64,000 nt of DNA from Petrolisthes cinctipes. Its lineage: Eukaryota > Arthropoda > Malacostraca > Decapoda > Porcellanidae. Of this stretch, positions 52,606 through 64,000 are shown in pieces (positions within the stretch are counted from its first letter, which is position 1; every line of letters begins with the position of its first letter). The stretch lies in contig JAWQEG010001230.1 in assembly GCA_033782935.1 (NCBI GenBank), positions 124,001 to 188,000 of the forward strand, in the 5' to 3' direction. The translations under genes and the position numbers were made by a program. The notes beneath the pieces were generated by a model, which was not told the origin of the DNA, ran no database searches, and saw only the letters and a program-made list of their open reading frames with translations.

Positions 52606-53890
52606 AAAATCGATATTTTAGGTGCCCACAGTTGATATGTGCATGCATCTTATGTACCCATTTATATCTCAAATTCAGGCTCAAAACACCCGAAAAGTCG
52701 ATATTTTTGGGTCCCGGAAGCAAACTGTACATGCCTACTCCGTGTTAATGTATTTTCAAAATACAGGCCAAAAAAAATGCTGAAAATCTATATTTTAGGT
52801 GCCCAAAGTCAATATGTGTATGCATCTTCTGTACCCGTCTATATCTCAAATTCTGGTTCAAAACACCAGAAAATTCGGTATTTTTGGGTCACAGAAGCGA
52901 CCTGTACATGCCTACTCCTTCCTAGAATGTTTTCAAGATACAGACCCAATAAAAAACATGCTTAAAATCGATATTTTAGGTGCAAAAAGTCGATATGTGC
53001 ATGCATCTTCTGTACCCGTTTATATCTCAAATTCAGGCTCAAAACACCCAAAAATTCGATATTTTTGTGTCCCAGAAGCGATCTGTACAAGTCTACATCT
53101 TGCTATAGTATTTTCAAAATACAGGCCCAAAACATGCTGAAAATCGATATTTTAGGTGCCCAAAGTCGATATGTGCATGCATCTTCTGTATCCGTTCATA
53201 TCTCAAATTCAGGCTCAGAATACCCTAAAATTCGATTTATTTGGGTTCCAGAAGCGATCTGTACGTGTCTACTCCGTGTTAGAGTATTTTAAAAATACAG
53301 GCCTAAAACATGCTCAAAATCGATATTTTGGGTGCCCAAAGTCGATATGTACATGCATATTCTGTACCTGTTTATATCTCAAATTCAGACTCAAAACACC
53401 CGAATATTCGATATTTTTGGGTCCCTAAAGCAATGTGTACATGCATACTCCGTGTTAGAATATTTTCAAAATACAGGCCTAAAACATGCAGAAAATCGAT
53501 ATTTTAGCTGCCCAATGTCAATATGTGTATGCATCTTCTGTACCCGTCTATATCCCAAATTCAGGTTCAAAACACTCGAAAATTCGATATTTTTGGGTCG
53601 TAGAAGCGATCTGTACATGCCTACTCTGTGTTAATGTATTTTCAAAATACAGGCCCAAAACATGATCAAAATCTATATTTTAGGTGCCCAAAGTCAATAT
53701 GTGTATGCATCTTCTGTACCCGTCTATATCCCAAATTCAGGTTCAAAACACTCGAAAATTCGATATTTTTGGGTCCTAGAAGCAATCTGTACATGCCTAC
53801 TTCTTGCTAGAATGTTTTCAAGATACAGACCCAAAACATGCTAAAAATCGATATTTTAGGTGCAAAATGTCGAAATGTGCATGCATCTTC
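52342..53890 (+). repeat. Later copy of the 41787-43240 block
   Basis: This copy carries the extra half-unit at its start and a 5-bp insertion near 52950, where CAGACCCAAAACATG has become CAGACCCAATAAAAAACATG. Between and after these changes it follows the 41.8-43.2 kb block base for base apart from scattered substitutions such as CCACAGTTGATATG and TACCCATTTATATC. Confidence 0.8.
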
Positions 53891-54387
53891 TGTACCCGTT
53901 TATATCTCAAATTCAGGCTCAAAACACCCGAAAATTCGATATTTTTGGGTCCCCGAAGCGATCTGTACATGCCTACTCCGTGTTAGAGTATTTTCATAAT
54001 ACAGGCCCAAAACATGCTCAAAATCGATATTTTAGGTGCAAAAAGTCGATATGTGCATGCATCTTCGGTATCCGTCTATATCCCAAATTCAGGTTCAAAA
54101 CACCCGAAAATTCGATAATTTTGTGTCCCAGAAGCGATCTGTACATGCCTACTCCTTGCTTGAATTTTTTCAAAATACAGGCCCAAAACATACTCAAAAT
54201 CGATATTTTAGGTGCCCAAAGTCGATATGTGTATGCATCTTATATACCCGTTTATATCTCAAATTCAGGCTCAAAACACCCGAAAATTCGATATTTTTGT
54301 GTCCCAGAAGCGATCGGTACATGCCTACTCCTTGCTAGAATTTTTTCAAGATACAGACCCAAAACATGCTTAAAATCGATATTTTAG

Positions 54388-57300
54388 ATGCAAAAAGTCG
54401 ATATGTGCATGCATCTTCTGTACCCGTTCATATCTCAAATTCAGGCTCAGAACAACCGAAAATTCGATTTATTTGGGTCCCAGAAGCGATCTGTACGTGT
54501 CTACTCCGTGTTAGAGTATTTTAAAAATACAGGCCCAAAACATACTCAAAATCGATATTTTGGGTGCCAAAGTCGATATGTGCATGCATCTTCTGTATCC
54601 GTTTATATCTCAAATTCAGACTCAAAACTCCCGAATATTCGATATTTTTGGGTCCCAAAAGCCATCTGTACATGCATACTCCGTTTTAGAGTATTTTTAA
54701 AATACAAGCCTAAAACATGCTGTAAATCGATATTTTAGCTGCCCAAAGTCAATATGTGTATGCATCTTCTGTACCCGTCTATATCCCAAATACAGGTTCA
54801 AAACACCGGAAAATTCGATATTTTTGGGTCCCAGAACCGATCTGTACATGCCTACTCAGTGCTAGAATGTTTTCAAGATACAGACCCAAAACACGCTTAA
54901 AATCGATATTTTAGATGCAAAAAGTCGATATGTGCATGCATCTTCTGTACCCGTTTATATCTTAAATTCAGGCTCAAAACACCCAAAAAATCGATATTTT
55001 TGTGTCCCAGAAGCGATCTGTACATGCATACTCCGTGTTAGAGTATTTTCAAAATACAGGCCCAAAACATACTCAAAATCGATATTTTAGGTACCCAAAG
55101 TCGATATGTGCATGCATCCTCTGTACCCGGTTATATCCCAAATTCTGGCTCAAAACCCCCGAAAATTCGATATTTTTGGGTCCCAGAAGCGATCTGTACA
55201 TGTCTACACCGTGCTATCGTATTTTCAAAATACAAGCCCAAAACATGCATAAAATCGATATTTTGGGTGCCCAAAGTCGATATGTGCATTCATCTTCTGT
55301 ACCCGTTTATATCTCAAATTCAGACTCAAAACACCCGAATATTCGATATTTTGGGGTCCCAAAAGCAATGTGTACATACATACTCCGTGTTAGAGTATTT
55401 TCAAAATACAGGCCTAAAACATGCAGAAAATCGATATTTTAGCTGCCCAAAGTCAATATGTGTATGCATCTTCTGTACCCGTCTATATCCCAAATTCAGG
55501 TTCAAAACACTCGAAAATTCGATATTTTTGGGTCCCAGAAGCAATCTGTACATGCCTACTTCTTGCTAGAATGTTTTCAAGATACAGACCCAAAACATGC
55601 TCAAAATCGATATTTTAGGTGCAAAAAGTCGAAATGTGCATGCATCTTCTGTACCCGTTTATATCTCAAATTCAGGCTCAAAACACCCGAAAATTCGATA
55701 TTTTTGGGTCCCCAAAGCGATCTGTACATGCCTACTCCGTGTTAGAGTATTTTCAAAATACAGGCCCAAAACATGCTCAAAATCGATATTTTAGGTGCAA
55801 AAAGTCGATATGTGCATGCATCTTCGGTATCCGTCTATATCCCAAATTCTGGTTCAAAACACCCTAAAATTCGATAATTTTGGGTCCCAGAAGCGATCTG
55901 TACATGCCTACTCCTTGCTAGAATTTTTTCAAGATACAGACCTAAAACATGCTCAAAATCGATATTTTAGGTGCAAAAAGTCGATATGTGCATGCATCCT
56001 CTGTACCCGGTTATATCCCAATTTCTGGCTCAAAACTCCCGAAAAATCGATATTTTTGGGTCCCAGAAGCGATCTGTACATGCCTACTCAGTGCTAGAAT
56101 ATTTTCAAATTATACGCCCAAAACATACTAAAAATCGATATTTTGGGTGCTAAAGTCGATATGTGCATGTATCTTCTGTACCCGTTTATATCTCAAATTC
56201 AGGCTCAAAACACCCAAAAAATCGATATTTTTGTGTCCCAGAAGCGATCTGTACATGTCTACACCGTGTTTGAGTGTTTTCAAAGTACAGGCCCAAAACA
56301 TGCTCAAAATCGATATTTTAGGTGCCCGAAGTCGATATGTGCATGCATATTCTGTACCTGTTGATATCTCAAATTCAGGCTCAGAACAACCGAAAATTAG
56401 ATTTATTTGGGTCCCAGAAGCGATCTGTACGTGTCTACTCCGTGTTAGAGTATTTTAAAAATACAGGCCCAAAACATACTCAAAATCGATATTTTGGGTG
56501 CCAAAGTCGATATGTGCATGCATCTTCTGTACCCGTTTATATCTCAAATTCAGACTCAAAACTCCCGAATATTCGATATATTTGGGTCCCAAAAGCCATC
56601 TGTACATGCATACTCCGTTTTAGAGTATTTTTAAAATACAAGCCTAAAACATGCTGTAAATCGATATTTTAGCTGCCCAAAGTCAATATGTGTATGCATC
56701 TTCTGTACCCGTCTATATCCCAAATACAGGTTCAAAACACCCGAAAATTCGATATTTTTGGGTCCCAGAACCGATCTGTACATGCCTACTCAGTGCTAGA
56801 ATGTTTTCAAGATACAGACCCAAAACATGCTTAAAATCGATATTTTAGATGCAAAAAGTCGATATGTGCATGCATCTTCTGTACCCGTTTATATCTTAAA
56901 TTCAGGCTCAAAACACCCAAAAAATCGATATTTTTGTGTCCCAGAAGCGATCTGTACATGCATACTCCGTGTTAGAGTATTTTCAAAATACAGGCCCAAA
57001 ACATACTCAAAATCGATATTTTAGGTACCCAAAGTCGATATGTGCATGCATCCTCTGTACCCGGTTATATCCCAAATTCTGGCTCAAAACCCCCGAAAAT
57101 TCGATATTTTTGGGTCCCAGAAGCGATCTGTACATGTCTACACCGTGCTATCGTATTTTCAAAATACAAGCCCAAAACATGCATAAAATCGATATTTTGG
57201 GTGCCCAAAGTCGATATGTGCATTCATCTTCTGTACCCGTTTATATCTCAAATTCAGACTCAAAACACCCGAATATTCGATATTTTTGGGTCCCAAAAGC

Positions 57301-58430
57301 AATGTGTACATGCATACTCCGTGTTAGAGTATTTTCAAAATACAGGCCTAAAACATGCAGAAAATCGATATTTTAGCTGCCCAAAGTCAATATGTGTATG
57401 CATCTTCTGTACCCGTCTATATCCCAAATTCAGGTTCAAAACACTCGAAAATTCGATATTTTTGGGTCCCAGAAGCAATCTGTACATGCCTACTTCTTGC
57501 TAGAATGTTTTCAAGATACAGACCCAAAACATGCTCAAAATCGATATTTTATGTGCAAAAAGTCGAAATGTGCATGCATCTTCTGTACCCGTTTATATCT
57601 CAAATTCAGGCTCAAAACACCCGAAAATTCGATATTTTTGGGTCCCCAAAGCGATCTGTACATGCCTACTCCGTGTTAGAGTATTTTCAAAATACAGGCC
57701 CAAAACATGCTCAAAATCGATATTTTAGGTGCAAAAAGTCGATATGTGCATGCATCTTCGGTATCCGTCTATATCCCAAATTCAGGTTCAAAACACCCTA
57801 AAATTCGATAATTTTGGGTCCCAGAAGCGATCTGTACATGCCTACTCCTTGCTAGAATTTTTTCAAGATACAGACCTAAAACATGCTCAAAATCGATATT
57901 TTAGGTGCAAAAAGTCGATATGTGCATGCATCCTCTGTACCCGGTTATATCCCAATTTCTGGCTCAAAACTCCCGAAAATTCGATATTTTTGGGTCCCAG
58001 AAGCGATCTGTACATGCCTACTCAGTGCTAGAATATTTTCAAATTATACGCCCAAAACATACTAAAAATCGATATTTTGGGTGCTAAAGTCGATATGTGC
58101 ATGTATCTTCTGTACCCGTTTATATCTCAAATTCAGGCTCAAAACACCCAAAAAATCGATATTTTTGTGTCCCAGAAGCGATCTGTACATGTCTACACCG
58201 TGTTTGAGTGTTTTCAAAATACAGGCCCAAAACATGCTCAAAATCGATATTTTAGGTGCCCGAAGTCGATATGTGCATGCATATTCTGTACCTGTTCATA
58301 TCTAAAATTCAGGCTCAGAACAACCGAAAATTCGATTTATTTGGGTCCCAGAAGCGATCTGTACGTGTCTACTCCGTGTTAGAGTATTTTAAAAATACAG
58401 GCTCAAAACATGCTCAAAATCGATATTTTG
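54388..58430 (+). repeat. 11-monomer HOR, 1,934-bp period
   Basis: 54388, 55002, 55421, 55795, 55949, 56143 and 56322 recur at 56322, 56936, 57355, 57729, 57883, 58077 and 58256 (offset 1,934 bp, 11 monomers minus 2). Shared private variants include GGTACCCAAAG, CTATCGTATTTTC, CATGCATAAAATCG, TTTTAGATGCAAAAAG and CAGAACCGATCTG. There are two full copies and the beginning of a third, which then leaves the series near 58.43 kb. Confidence 0.82.
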
Positions 58431-59310
58431 GGTGCCCAAAGTCGATATGTGCATGCATCTTCTGTACCCGTTTATATCTCAAATTCAGACTCAAAACTCC
58501 CGAATATTCGATATTTTTGGGTCCCAACAGACATCTGTACATGCATACTCCGTGTTAGAGTATTTTTAAAATACAAGCCTAAAACATGCTGTAAATCGAT
58601 ATTTTAGCTGCCCAAAGACAATATGTGTATGCATCTTCTGTACCCGTCTATATCCCAAATATAGGTTCAAAACACCCGAAAATTCGATATTTTTGGGTCC
58701 CAGAAGCGATCTGTACATGCCTACTCAGTGCTAGAATGTTTTTAAAATACAGGTCTTAAACATGCTATAAATCGATATTTTAGGTGTGAAAAGTCGATAT
58801 GTGCATGCATCTTCTGTACCCGTTTATATATCAAATTCAGGCTCAAAACACCCAAAAAATTGATATTTTTGTGTCCCAGAAGCGATCTGTACATGCATAC
58901 TCCGTGCTAGAATATTTTCAAATTATACGCCCAAAACATACTAAAAATCGATATTTTGGGTGCTAAAGTCGATATGTGCATGTATCTTCTGTACCCGTTT
59001 ATATCTCAAATTCAGGCTCAAAACACCCAAAAAATCGATATTTTTGTGTCCCAGAAGCGATCTGTACATGTCTACACCGTGTTTGAGTGTTTTCAAAATA
59101 CAGGCCCAAAACATGCTCAAAATCGATATTTTAGGTGCCCGAAGTCGATATGTGCATGCATATTCTGTACCTGTTCATATCTAAAATTCAGGCTCAGAAC
59201 AACCGAAAATTCGATTTATTTGGGTCCCAGAAGCGATCTGTACGTGTCTACTCCGTGTTAGAGTATTTTCAAAATACAGGCCCAAAACATACTCAAAATC
59301 GATATTTTAG
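58031..59310 (+). repeat. 5-monomer repeat, 879-bp offset
   Basis: 58077 and 58256 match 58956 and 59135 (offset 879 bp, 5 monomers minus 1). The shared series runs CAAATTATACGCC, GGTGCTAAAG, GCATGTATC, GTTTGAGTGTTTTC, GGTGCCCGAAG and CATATCTAAAATTCAGG, with no difference seen by eye over about 400 bp. The 1-bp deficit equals the one short monomer (GGTGCTAAAG) in the unit. Confidence 0.82.
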
Positions 59311-59735
59311 GTACCCAAAGTCGATTTGTGCATGCATCTTCTGTATCCGTTCATATCTCAAATTTAGGCTCAGAACACCCTAAAATTCGATTTATTTGGG
59401 TTCCAAAAGCGATCTGTACGTGTCTACTCAGTGTTAGAGTATTTTAAAAATACAGGCCCAAAACATGCTCAAAATCGATATTTTGGGTGCCCAAAGTCGA
59501 TATGTGCATTCATCTTCTGTACCCGTTTATATCTCAAATTCAGACTCAAAACACCCGAATATTCGATATTTTTGGGTCCCAAAAGCAATGTGTACATGCA
59601 TACTCCGTGTTAGAGTATTTTCAAAATACAGGCCTAAAACATGCAGAAAATCGATATTTTAGCTGCCCAAAGTCAATATGTGTATGCATCTTCTGTACCC
59701 GTCTATATCCCAAATTCAGATTCAAAACACTCAAA

Positions 59736-62540
59736 AATTCGATATTTTTGGGTCCCAGAAGCAATCTGTACATGCCTACTCCGTGTTAGAGTGTTTTCAA
59801 AATACAGGCCCAAAACATGCTCAAAATCAATATTTTAGGTGCAAAAAGTCGATATGTGCATTCATCTTCGGTATCCGTCTATATCCCAAATTCAGGTTCA
59901 AAACACCCTAAAATTCGATAATTTTGGGTCCCAGAAGCGATCTGTACATGCCTACTCCTTGCTAGAAGTTTTTCAAGATACAGACCTAAAACATGCTCAA
60001 AATCGATATTTTATGTGCAAAAAGTCGATATGTGCATGCATCCTCTGTACCCGATTATATCCCAATTTCTGGCTCAAAACTCCCGAAAATTCGATATTTT
60101 AGGGTCCCAGAAGCGATCTGTACATGCCTACTCAGTGCTAGAATATTTTCAAATTATACGCCCAAAACATACTAAAAATCGATATTTTGGGAGCCAAAGT
60201 CGATATGTGCATGTATCTTCTGTACCCGTTTATATCTCAAATTCAGGCTCAAAACACCCAAAAAATCGATATTTTTGTGTCCCAGAAGCGATCTGTACAT
60301 GTCTACACCGTGTTTGAGTGTTTTCAAAATACAGGCCCAAAACATGCTCAAAATCGATATTTTAGGTGCCCGAAGTCGATATGTGCATGCATCTTCTGTA
60401 CCTGTTCATATCTCAAATTCAGGCTCAGAAGAACCGAAAATTCGATATTTTTGGGTCCCAAAAGCCATCAGTACATGCATACTCCGTGTTAGAGTATTTT
60501 TAAAATACAGGCCTAAAAGATGCTGTAAATCAATATTTTAGCTGCCCTAAGTCAATATGTGTATTTATCTTCTGTACCCGTCTATATCCCAAATTCAGGT
60601 TCAAAACACCAGAAAATTCGATATTTTTGGGTCCCAGAAGCAATCTGTACATGCCTATTCCTTGCTAGAATGTTTTCAAGATACAGACCCAAAACATGCT
60701 CACAATCTATATTTTAAGTGCAAAAAGTCGATATGTGCATACATCTCCTGTACCCGTTTATATCTCAAATTAGGGCTCAAAACTCCGAAAATTCGATATT
60801 TTTGGGTCCCTTAAGCGATCTGCACATGCCTACTCAGTACTAGAATGTTTTTAAAATACAGGCTTAAAACATGCTATAAATCGATATTTTAGGTGTGAAA
60901 AGTCGATATGTGCATGCATCTTCTGTACCCGTTTATATCCCTATTTCTGGCTCAAAACACCCGAAAATTCGATATTTTTGGGTCCCAAAAGCGATCTGTA
61001 CATGCCTACTCAGTGCTAGAATATTTTCAAATTATACGCCCAAAACATACTAAAAATCGATATTTTGGGTGCCAAAGTCGATATGTGCATGCATCTTCTG
61101 TACCCGTTTATATCTTAAATTCAGGCTCAAAACACCCGAAAATTCGATATTTTTGGGTCCCAGAAGCAATCTGTACATGCCTACTCCGTGTTAGAGTGTT
61201 TTCAAAATACAGGCCCAAAACATGCTCAAAATCAATATTTTAGGTGCAAAAAGTCGATATGTGCATTCATCTTCGGTATCCGTCTATATCCCAAATTCAG
61301 GTTCAAAACACCCTAAAATTCGATAATTTTGGGTCCCAGAAGCGATCTGTACATGCCTACTCCTTGCTAGAAGTTTTTCAAGATACAGACCTAAAACATG
61401 CTCAAAATCGATATTTTATGTGCAAAAAGTCGATATGTGCATGCATCCTCTGTACCCGATTATATCCCAATTTCTGGCTCAAAACTCCCGAAAATTCGAT
61501 ATTTTAGGGTCCCAGAAGCGATCTGTACATGCCTACTCAGTGCTAGAATATTTTCAAATTATACGCCCAAAACATACTAAAAATCGATATTTTGGGAGCC
61601 AAAGTCGATATGTGCATGTATCTTCTGTACCCGTTTATATCTCAAATTCAGGCTCAAAACACCCAAAAAATCGATATTTTTGTGTCCCAGAAGCGATCTG
61701 TACATGTCTACACCGTGTTTGAGTGTTTTCAAAATACAGGCCCAAAACATGCTCAAAATCGATATTTTAGGTGCCCGAAGTCGATATGTGCATGCATCTT
61801 CTGTACCTGTTCATATCTCAAATTCAGGCTCAGAAGAACCGAAAATTCGATATTTTTGGGTCCCAAAAGCCATCAGTACATGCATACTCCGTGTTAGAGT
61901 ATTTTTAAAATACAGGCCTAAAAGATGCTGTAAATCAATATTTTAGCTGCCCTAAGTCAATATGTGTATGTATCTTCTGTACCCGTCTATATCCCAAATT
62001 CAGGTTCAAAACACCAGAAAATTCGATATTTTTGGGTCCCAGAAGCAATCTGTACATGCCTATTCCTTGCTAGAATGTTTTCAAGATACAGACCCAAAAC
62101 ATGCTCACAATCTATATTTTAAGTGCAAAAAGTCGATATGTGCATACATCTCCTGTACCCGTTTATATCTCAAATTAGGGCTCAAAACTCCGAAAATTCG
62201 ATATTTTTGGGTCCCTTAAGCGATCTGCACATGCCTACTCAGTACTAGAATGTTTTTAAAATACAGGCTTAAAACATGCTATAAATCGATATTTTAGGTG
62301 TGAAAAGTCGATATGTGCATGCATCTTCTGTACCCGTTTATATCCCTATTTCTGGCTCAAAACACCCGAAAATTCGATATTTTTGGGTCCCAAAAGCGAT
62401 CTGTACATGCCTACTCAGTGCTAGAATATTTTCAAATTATACGCCCAAAACATACTAAAAATCGATATTTTGGGTGCCAAAGTCGATATGTGCATGCATC
62501 TTCTGTACCCGTTTATATCTCAAATTCAGGCTCAAAACAC
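59736..62540 (+). repeat. 8-monomer tandem duplication, 1,405 bp
   Basis: 59839, 60015, 60187, 60557 and 60908 recur at 61244, 61420, 61592, 61962 and 62313 (offset 1,405 bp, 8 monomers minus 3). The copies appear almost identical. The differences I noticed are GTATTTATC against GTATGTATC (about 60561/61966) and differences at the two junctions. Shared rare variants include CTAGAAGTTTTTC, TTTTGGGAGCCAAAG, CAGAAGAACCG, AAAAGATGCTG, CTCACAATCTATATTTT and AAATTAGGGCTC. It is among the youngest-looking duplications in the window. Confidence 0.87.
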
Positions 62541-64000
62541 CCAAAAAATCAATATTTATGGGTCCCAGAAGCGATCTGTACATGCCTACTCCGTGTTAGA
62601 GTTTTTTCAAATTACAGACTCAAAACATGCTCAAAATCGATATTTTATGTGCCCAAAGTCGATATATGCATGTATCTTCTGTACCCGTTTATATCTCAAA
62701 TTCAGGCTCAAAACACCTGAAATTTCGATATTTTTGGGTCCCAGAAGCGATCTGTACATGCATACTCCGTGTTGAAGTATTTTCAAAATACAGACCCAAA
62801 ACATGCTCAAAATCGATATTTTAGGTGCCTAAAGTCGATATGTGCATGCATCTTCGGTACCCGTTTATATCTCAAATTCAGGCTCAAAACACCCGAAAAT
62901 TCAATATTTTTGGGTCCCAGAAGCGATCTGTACGTGCATACTCCGTGTTAGAGTGTTTTTAAAATAGAGGCCCAAAACATGCTGTAAATCGATATTTTAG
63001 CTGCCTAAAGTCAATATGTGTATGCATCTTCTGTACCCGTCTATATCCCAAATTCAGGTTCAAAACATTCGAAAATTCTATATTTTTGGGTCCCAGAAGC
63101 AATCTGGACATGCCTACTTCTTGCAAGAAAGTTTTCAAGATACAGACCCAAAACATGCTCAAAATCGATATTTTAGGTGCAAAAAGTCGATATGTTCATG
63201 CATCTTCTGTACCCGTTTATATCTCAAATTCAGGCTCAAAACACCCAAAAAATCGATATTTTTGTGTCCCAGAAGCGATCTTTACATGTCTACACCGTGT
63301 TAGAGTATTTTCAAAATACAGGCCCAAAACATGCTCAAAATCGATATTTTAGGTGCCCAAAGTCGATATGTGCATGCATCTTCTGTACCCGTTCATATCT
63401 CAAATTCAGGCTCAGAACTCCCGAAAATTCGATTTATTTGGGTCCCAGAAGCGATCTGTACGTGTCTACTCCGTGTTAGAGTATTTTAAAAATACAGGCC
63501 TAAAACATGCTCAAAATCGATATTTTGGGTGCCCAAAGTCGATATGTGCATGCATCTTCTGTACCCGTTTATATCTCAAATTCAGAATCAAAACACCCGA
63601 ATATTCGATGTTTTTGGGTCCCAAAAGCCATCTGTACATGCATACTCCGTGTTAGAGTATTTTCAAAATACAGGCCTAAAACATGCTGAAAATCGATATT
63701 TTAGCTGCCCAAAGTCAATATGTGTATGCATCTTCTGTACCCGTCTATATCTCAAATTCAGGTTCAAAACACTCGAAAATTCGATATTTTTGGGTCCCAG
63801 AAGCAATCTGTACATACTTACTTCTTGCTAGAATGTTTTCAAGATACACACCCAAAACATGCTCAAAATCGATATTTTAGGTGCAAAAAGTCGATATGTG
63901 CATGCATCTTCTGTACCCGTTTATATCTCAAATTCAGGCTCAAAACACCCGAAAATTCGATATTTTTGGGTCCCTCAAGCGATCTATACATGCATACTCA
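62540..64000 (+). repeat. Diverged mosaic monomers at the right end
   Basis: About eight further monomers of mixed subtypes carry private changes such as CAATATTTATGGG, GTTGAAGTATTTTC, CTGGACATGCC and TTGCAAGAAAG. I found no long-period match inside this stretch. The window ends in the middle of half B (CAAGCGATCTATACATGC), so the array continues to the right. Confidence 0.75.

Larger units (their letters stand above)
1..64000 (+). repeat. 176-bp satellite array filling the window
   Basis: Every part of the window I read belongs to the same head-to-tail repeat. Landmarks such as AAAATCGATATTTT, GTGCATGCATCTTCTGTACC, TCAAATTCAGG and CGATCTGTACATGCCTAC recur every 175-176 bp from the first bases to the last. 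All monomers have the same orientation, and I saw no inverted monomer, foreign insertion or unique spacer. About 364 monomers fit in 64 kb. The array is AT-rich. Monomer size is close to nucleosome plus linker length, as in many centromeric satellites, but the sequence does not match any centromere satellite I can recall, such as Arabidopsis CEN178 or human alpha satellite. A centromeric role is therefore inference. Both array ends lie outside the window. Confidence 0.98.

Noticed and set aside
1..64000. CRISPR-like array (regular repeats with variable segments)
   Set aside because: There are no short identical repeats separated by unrelated spacers. The whole 176-bp unit is homologous from copy to copy, there is no leader and no cas gene, and the scale is that of satellite DNA.
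1..64000. Tandem protein-repeat gene, such as a surface or adhesin gene
   Set aside because: The unit length is not a multiple of three and no frame stays open over several units, so the repeat cannot be coding as a whole.
1..64000. Inserted transposons, LTR retrotransposons or tRNA/5S genes inside the array
   Set aside because: Reading through, the 176-bp landmarks are never interrupted by more than a few bases. There are no terminal repeats, target-site duplications, polypurine tracts or RNA-gene boxes.

Overview
The whole 64-kb window is one uninterrupted tandem-repeat (satellite DNA) array. It begins and ends in mid-monomer, so neither array edge is present. The unit is about 176 bp, always in the same orientation, giving roughly 364 monomers. 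I see no credible protein-coding gene, tRNA, rRNA, transposon, LTR, CRISPR array, telomeric repeat or unique spacer. The many open reading frames of 60-318 codons on the + strand are by-products of the repeat. Long, AT-rich, single-orientation arrays of nucleosome-sized monomers with higher-order repeats (HORs) indicate a eukaryotic genome, most likely centromeric or pericentromeric heterochromatin. I do not recognise the satellite family and cannot name the organism. A plant is a weak guess from monomer size; an animal is not excluded.

Monomer structure: each 176-bp unit is itself an old, diverged dimer of two half-units. Half A is about 87 bp and half B about 89 bp. They align along their full length at roughly 70% identity by eye, and both start with an AAAA(T)TCGATATTTT motif. 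Monomers fall into at least nine recurring subtypes, told apart mainly by the 3' part of half B and the 5' part of half A. Several subtypes are 1 bp short (175 bp).

Layout: 1 to about 6.9 kb is a diverged mosaic without a clean long period. About 7-15.5 kb holds HORs of about 2.64-3.16 kb (15-18 monomers). About 15.1-22.3 kb is a duplication of about 3.7-3.9 kb with two internal monomer-scale indels. About 23.5-27.1 kb repeats 11.9-15.5 kb at a spacing of 11,603 bp. About 25.1-30 kb has a 2,110-bp period (12-mer). About 30.05-39.15 kb has a 4,219-bp period (24-mer), present a little over two times at near identity. About 39.2-45.3 kb and 49.2-54.4 kb are mosaics linked to each other and to the core by spaced duplications. 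About 45.65-49.16 kb has a 1,757-bp period (10-mer). About 54.4-58.4 kb has a 1,934-bp period (11-mer). About 58.0-59.3 kb has an 879-bp repeat (5-mer). About 59.7-62.5 kb has a 1,405-bp tandem duplication (8-mer).

There are no genes working together here. The biological content is the record of satellite evolution: half-unit dimerisation, unequal exchange at 1-, 2-, 5-, 8-, 10-, 11-, 12- and 24-monomer scales, one rare half-monomer exchange (52342-52605), and variation that falls repeatedly at CpG sites, as expected for methylated heterochromatin. Block boundaries are approximate (about one monomer) because they were read by eye. Periods quoted to the base come from matching positions of the same subtype landmarks.
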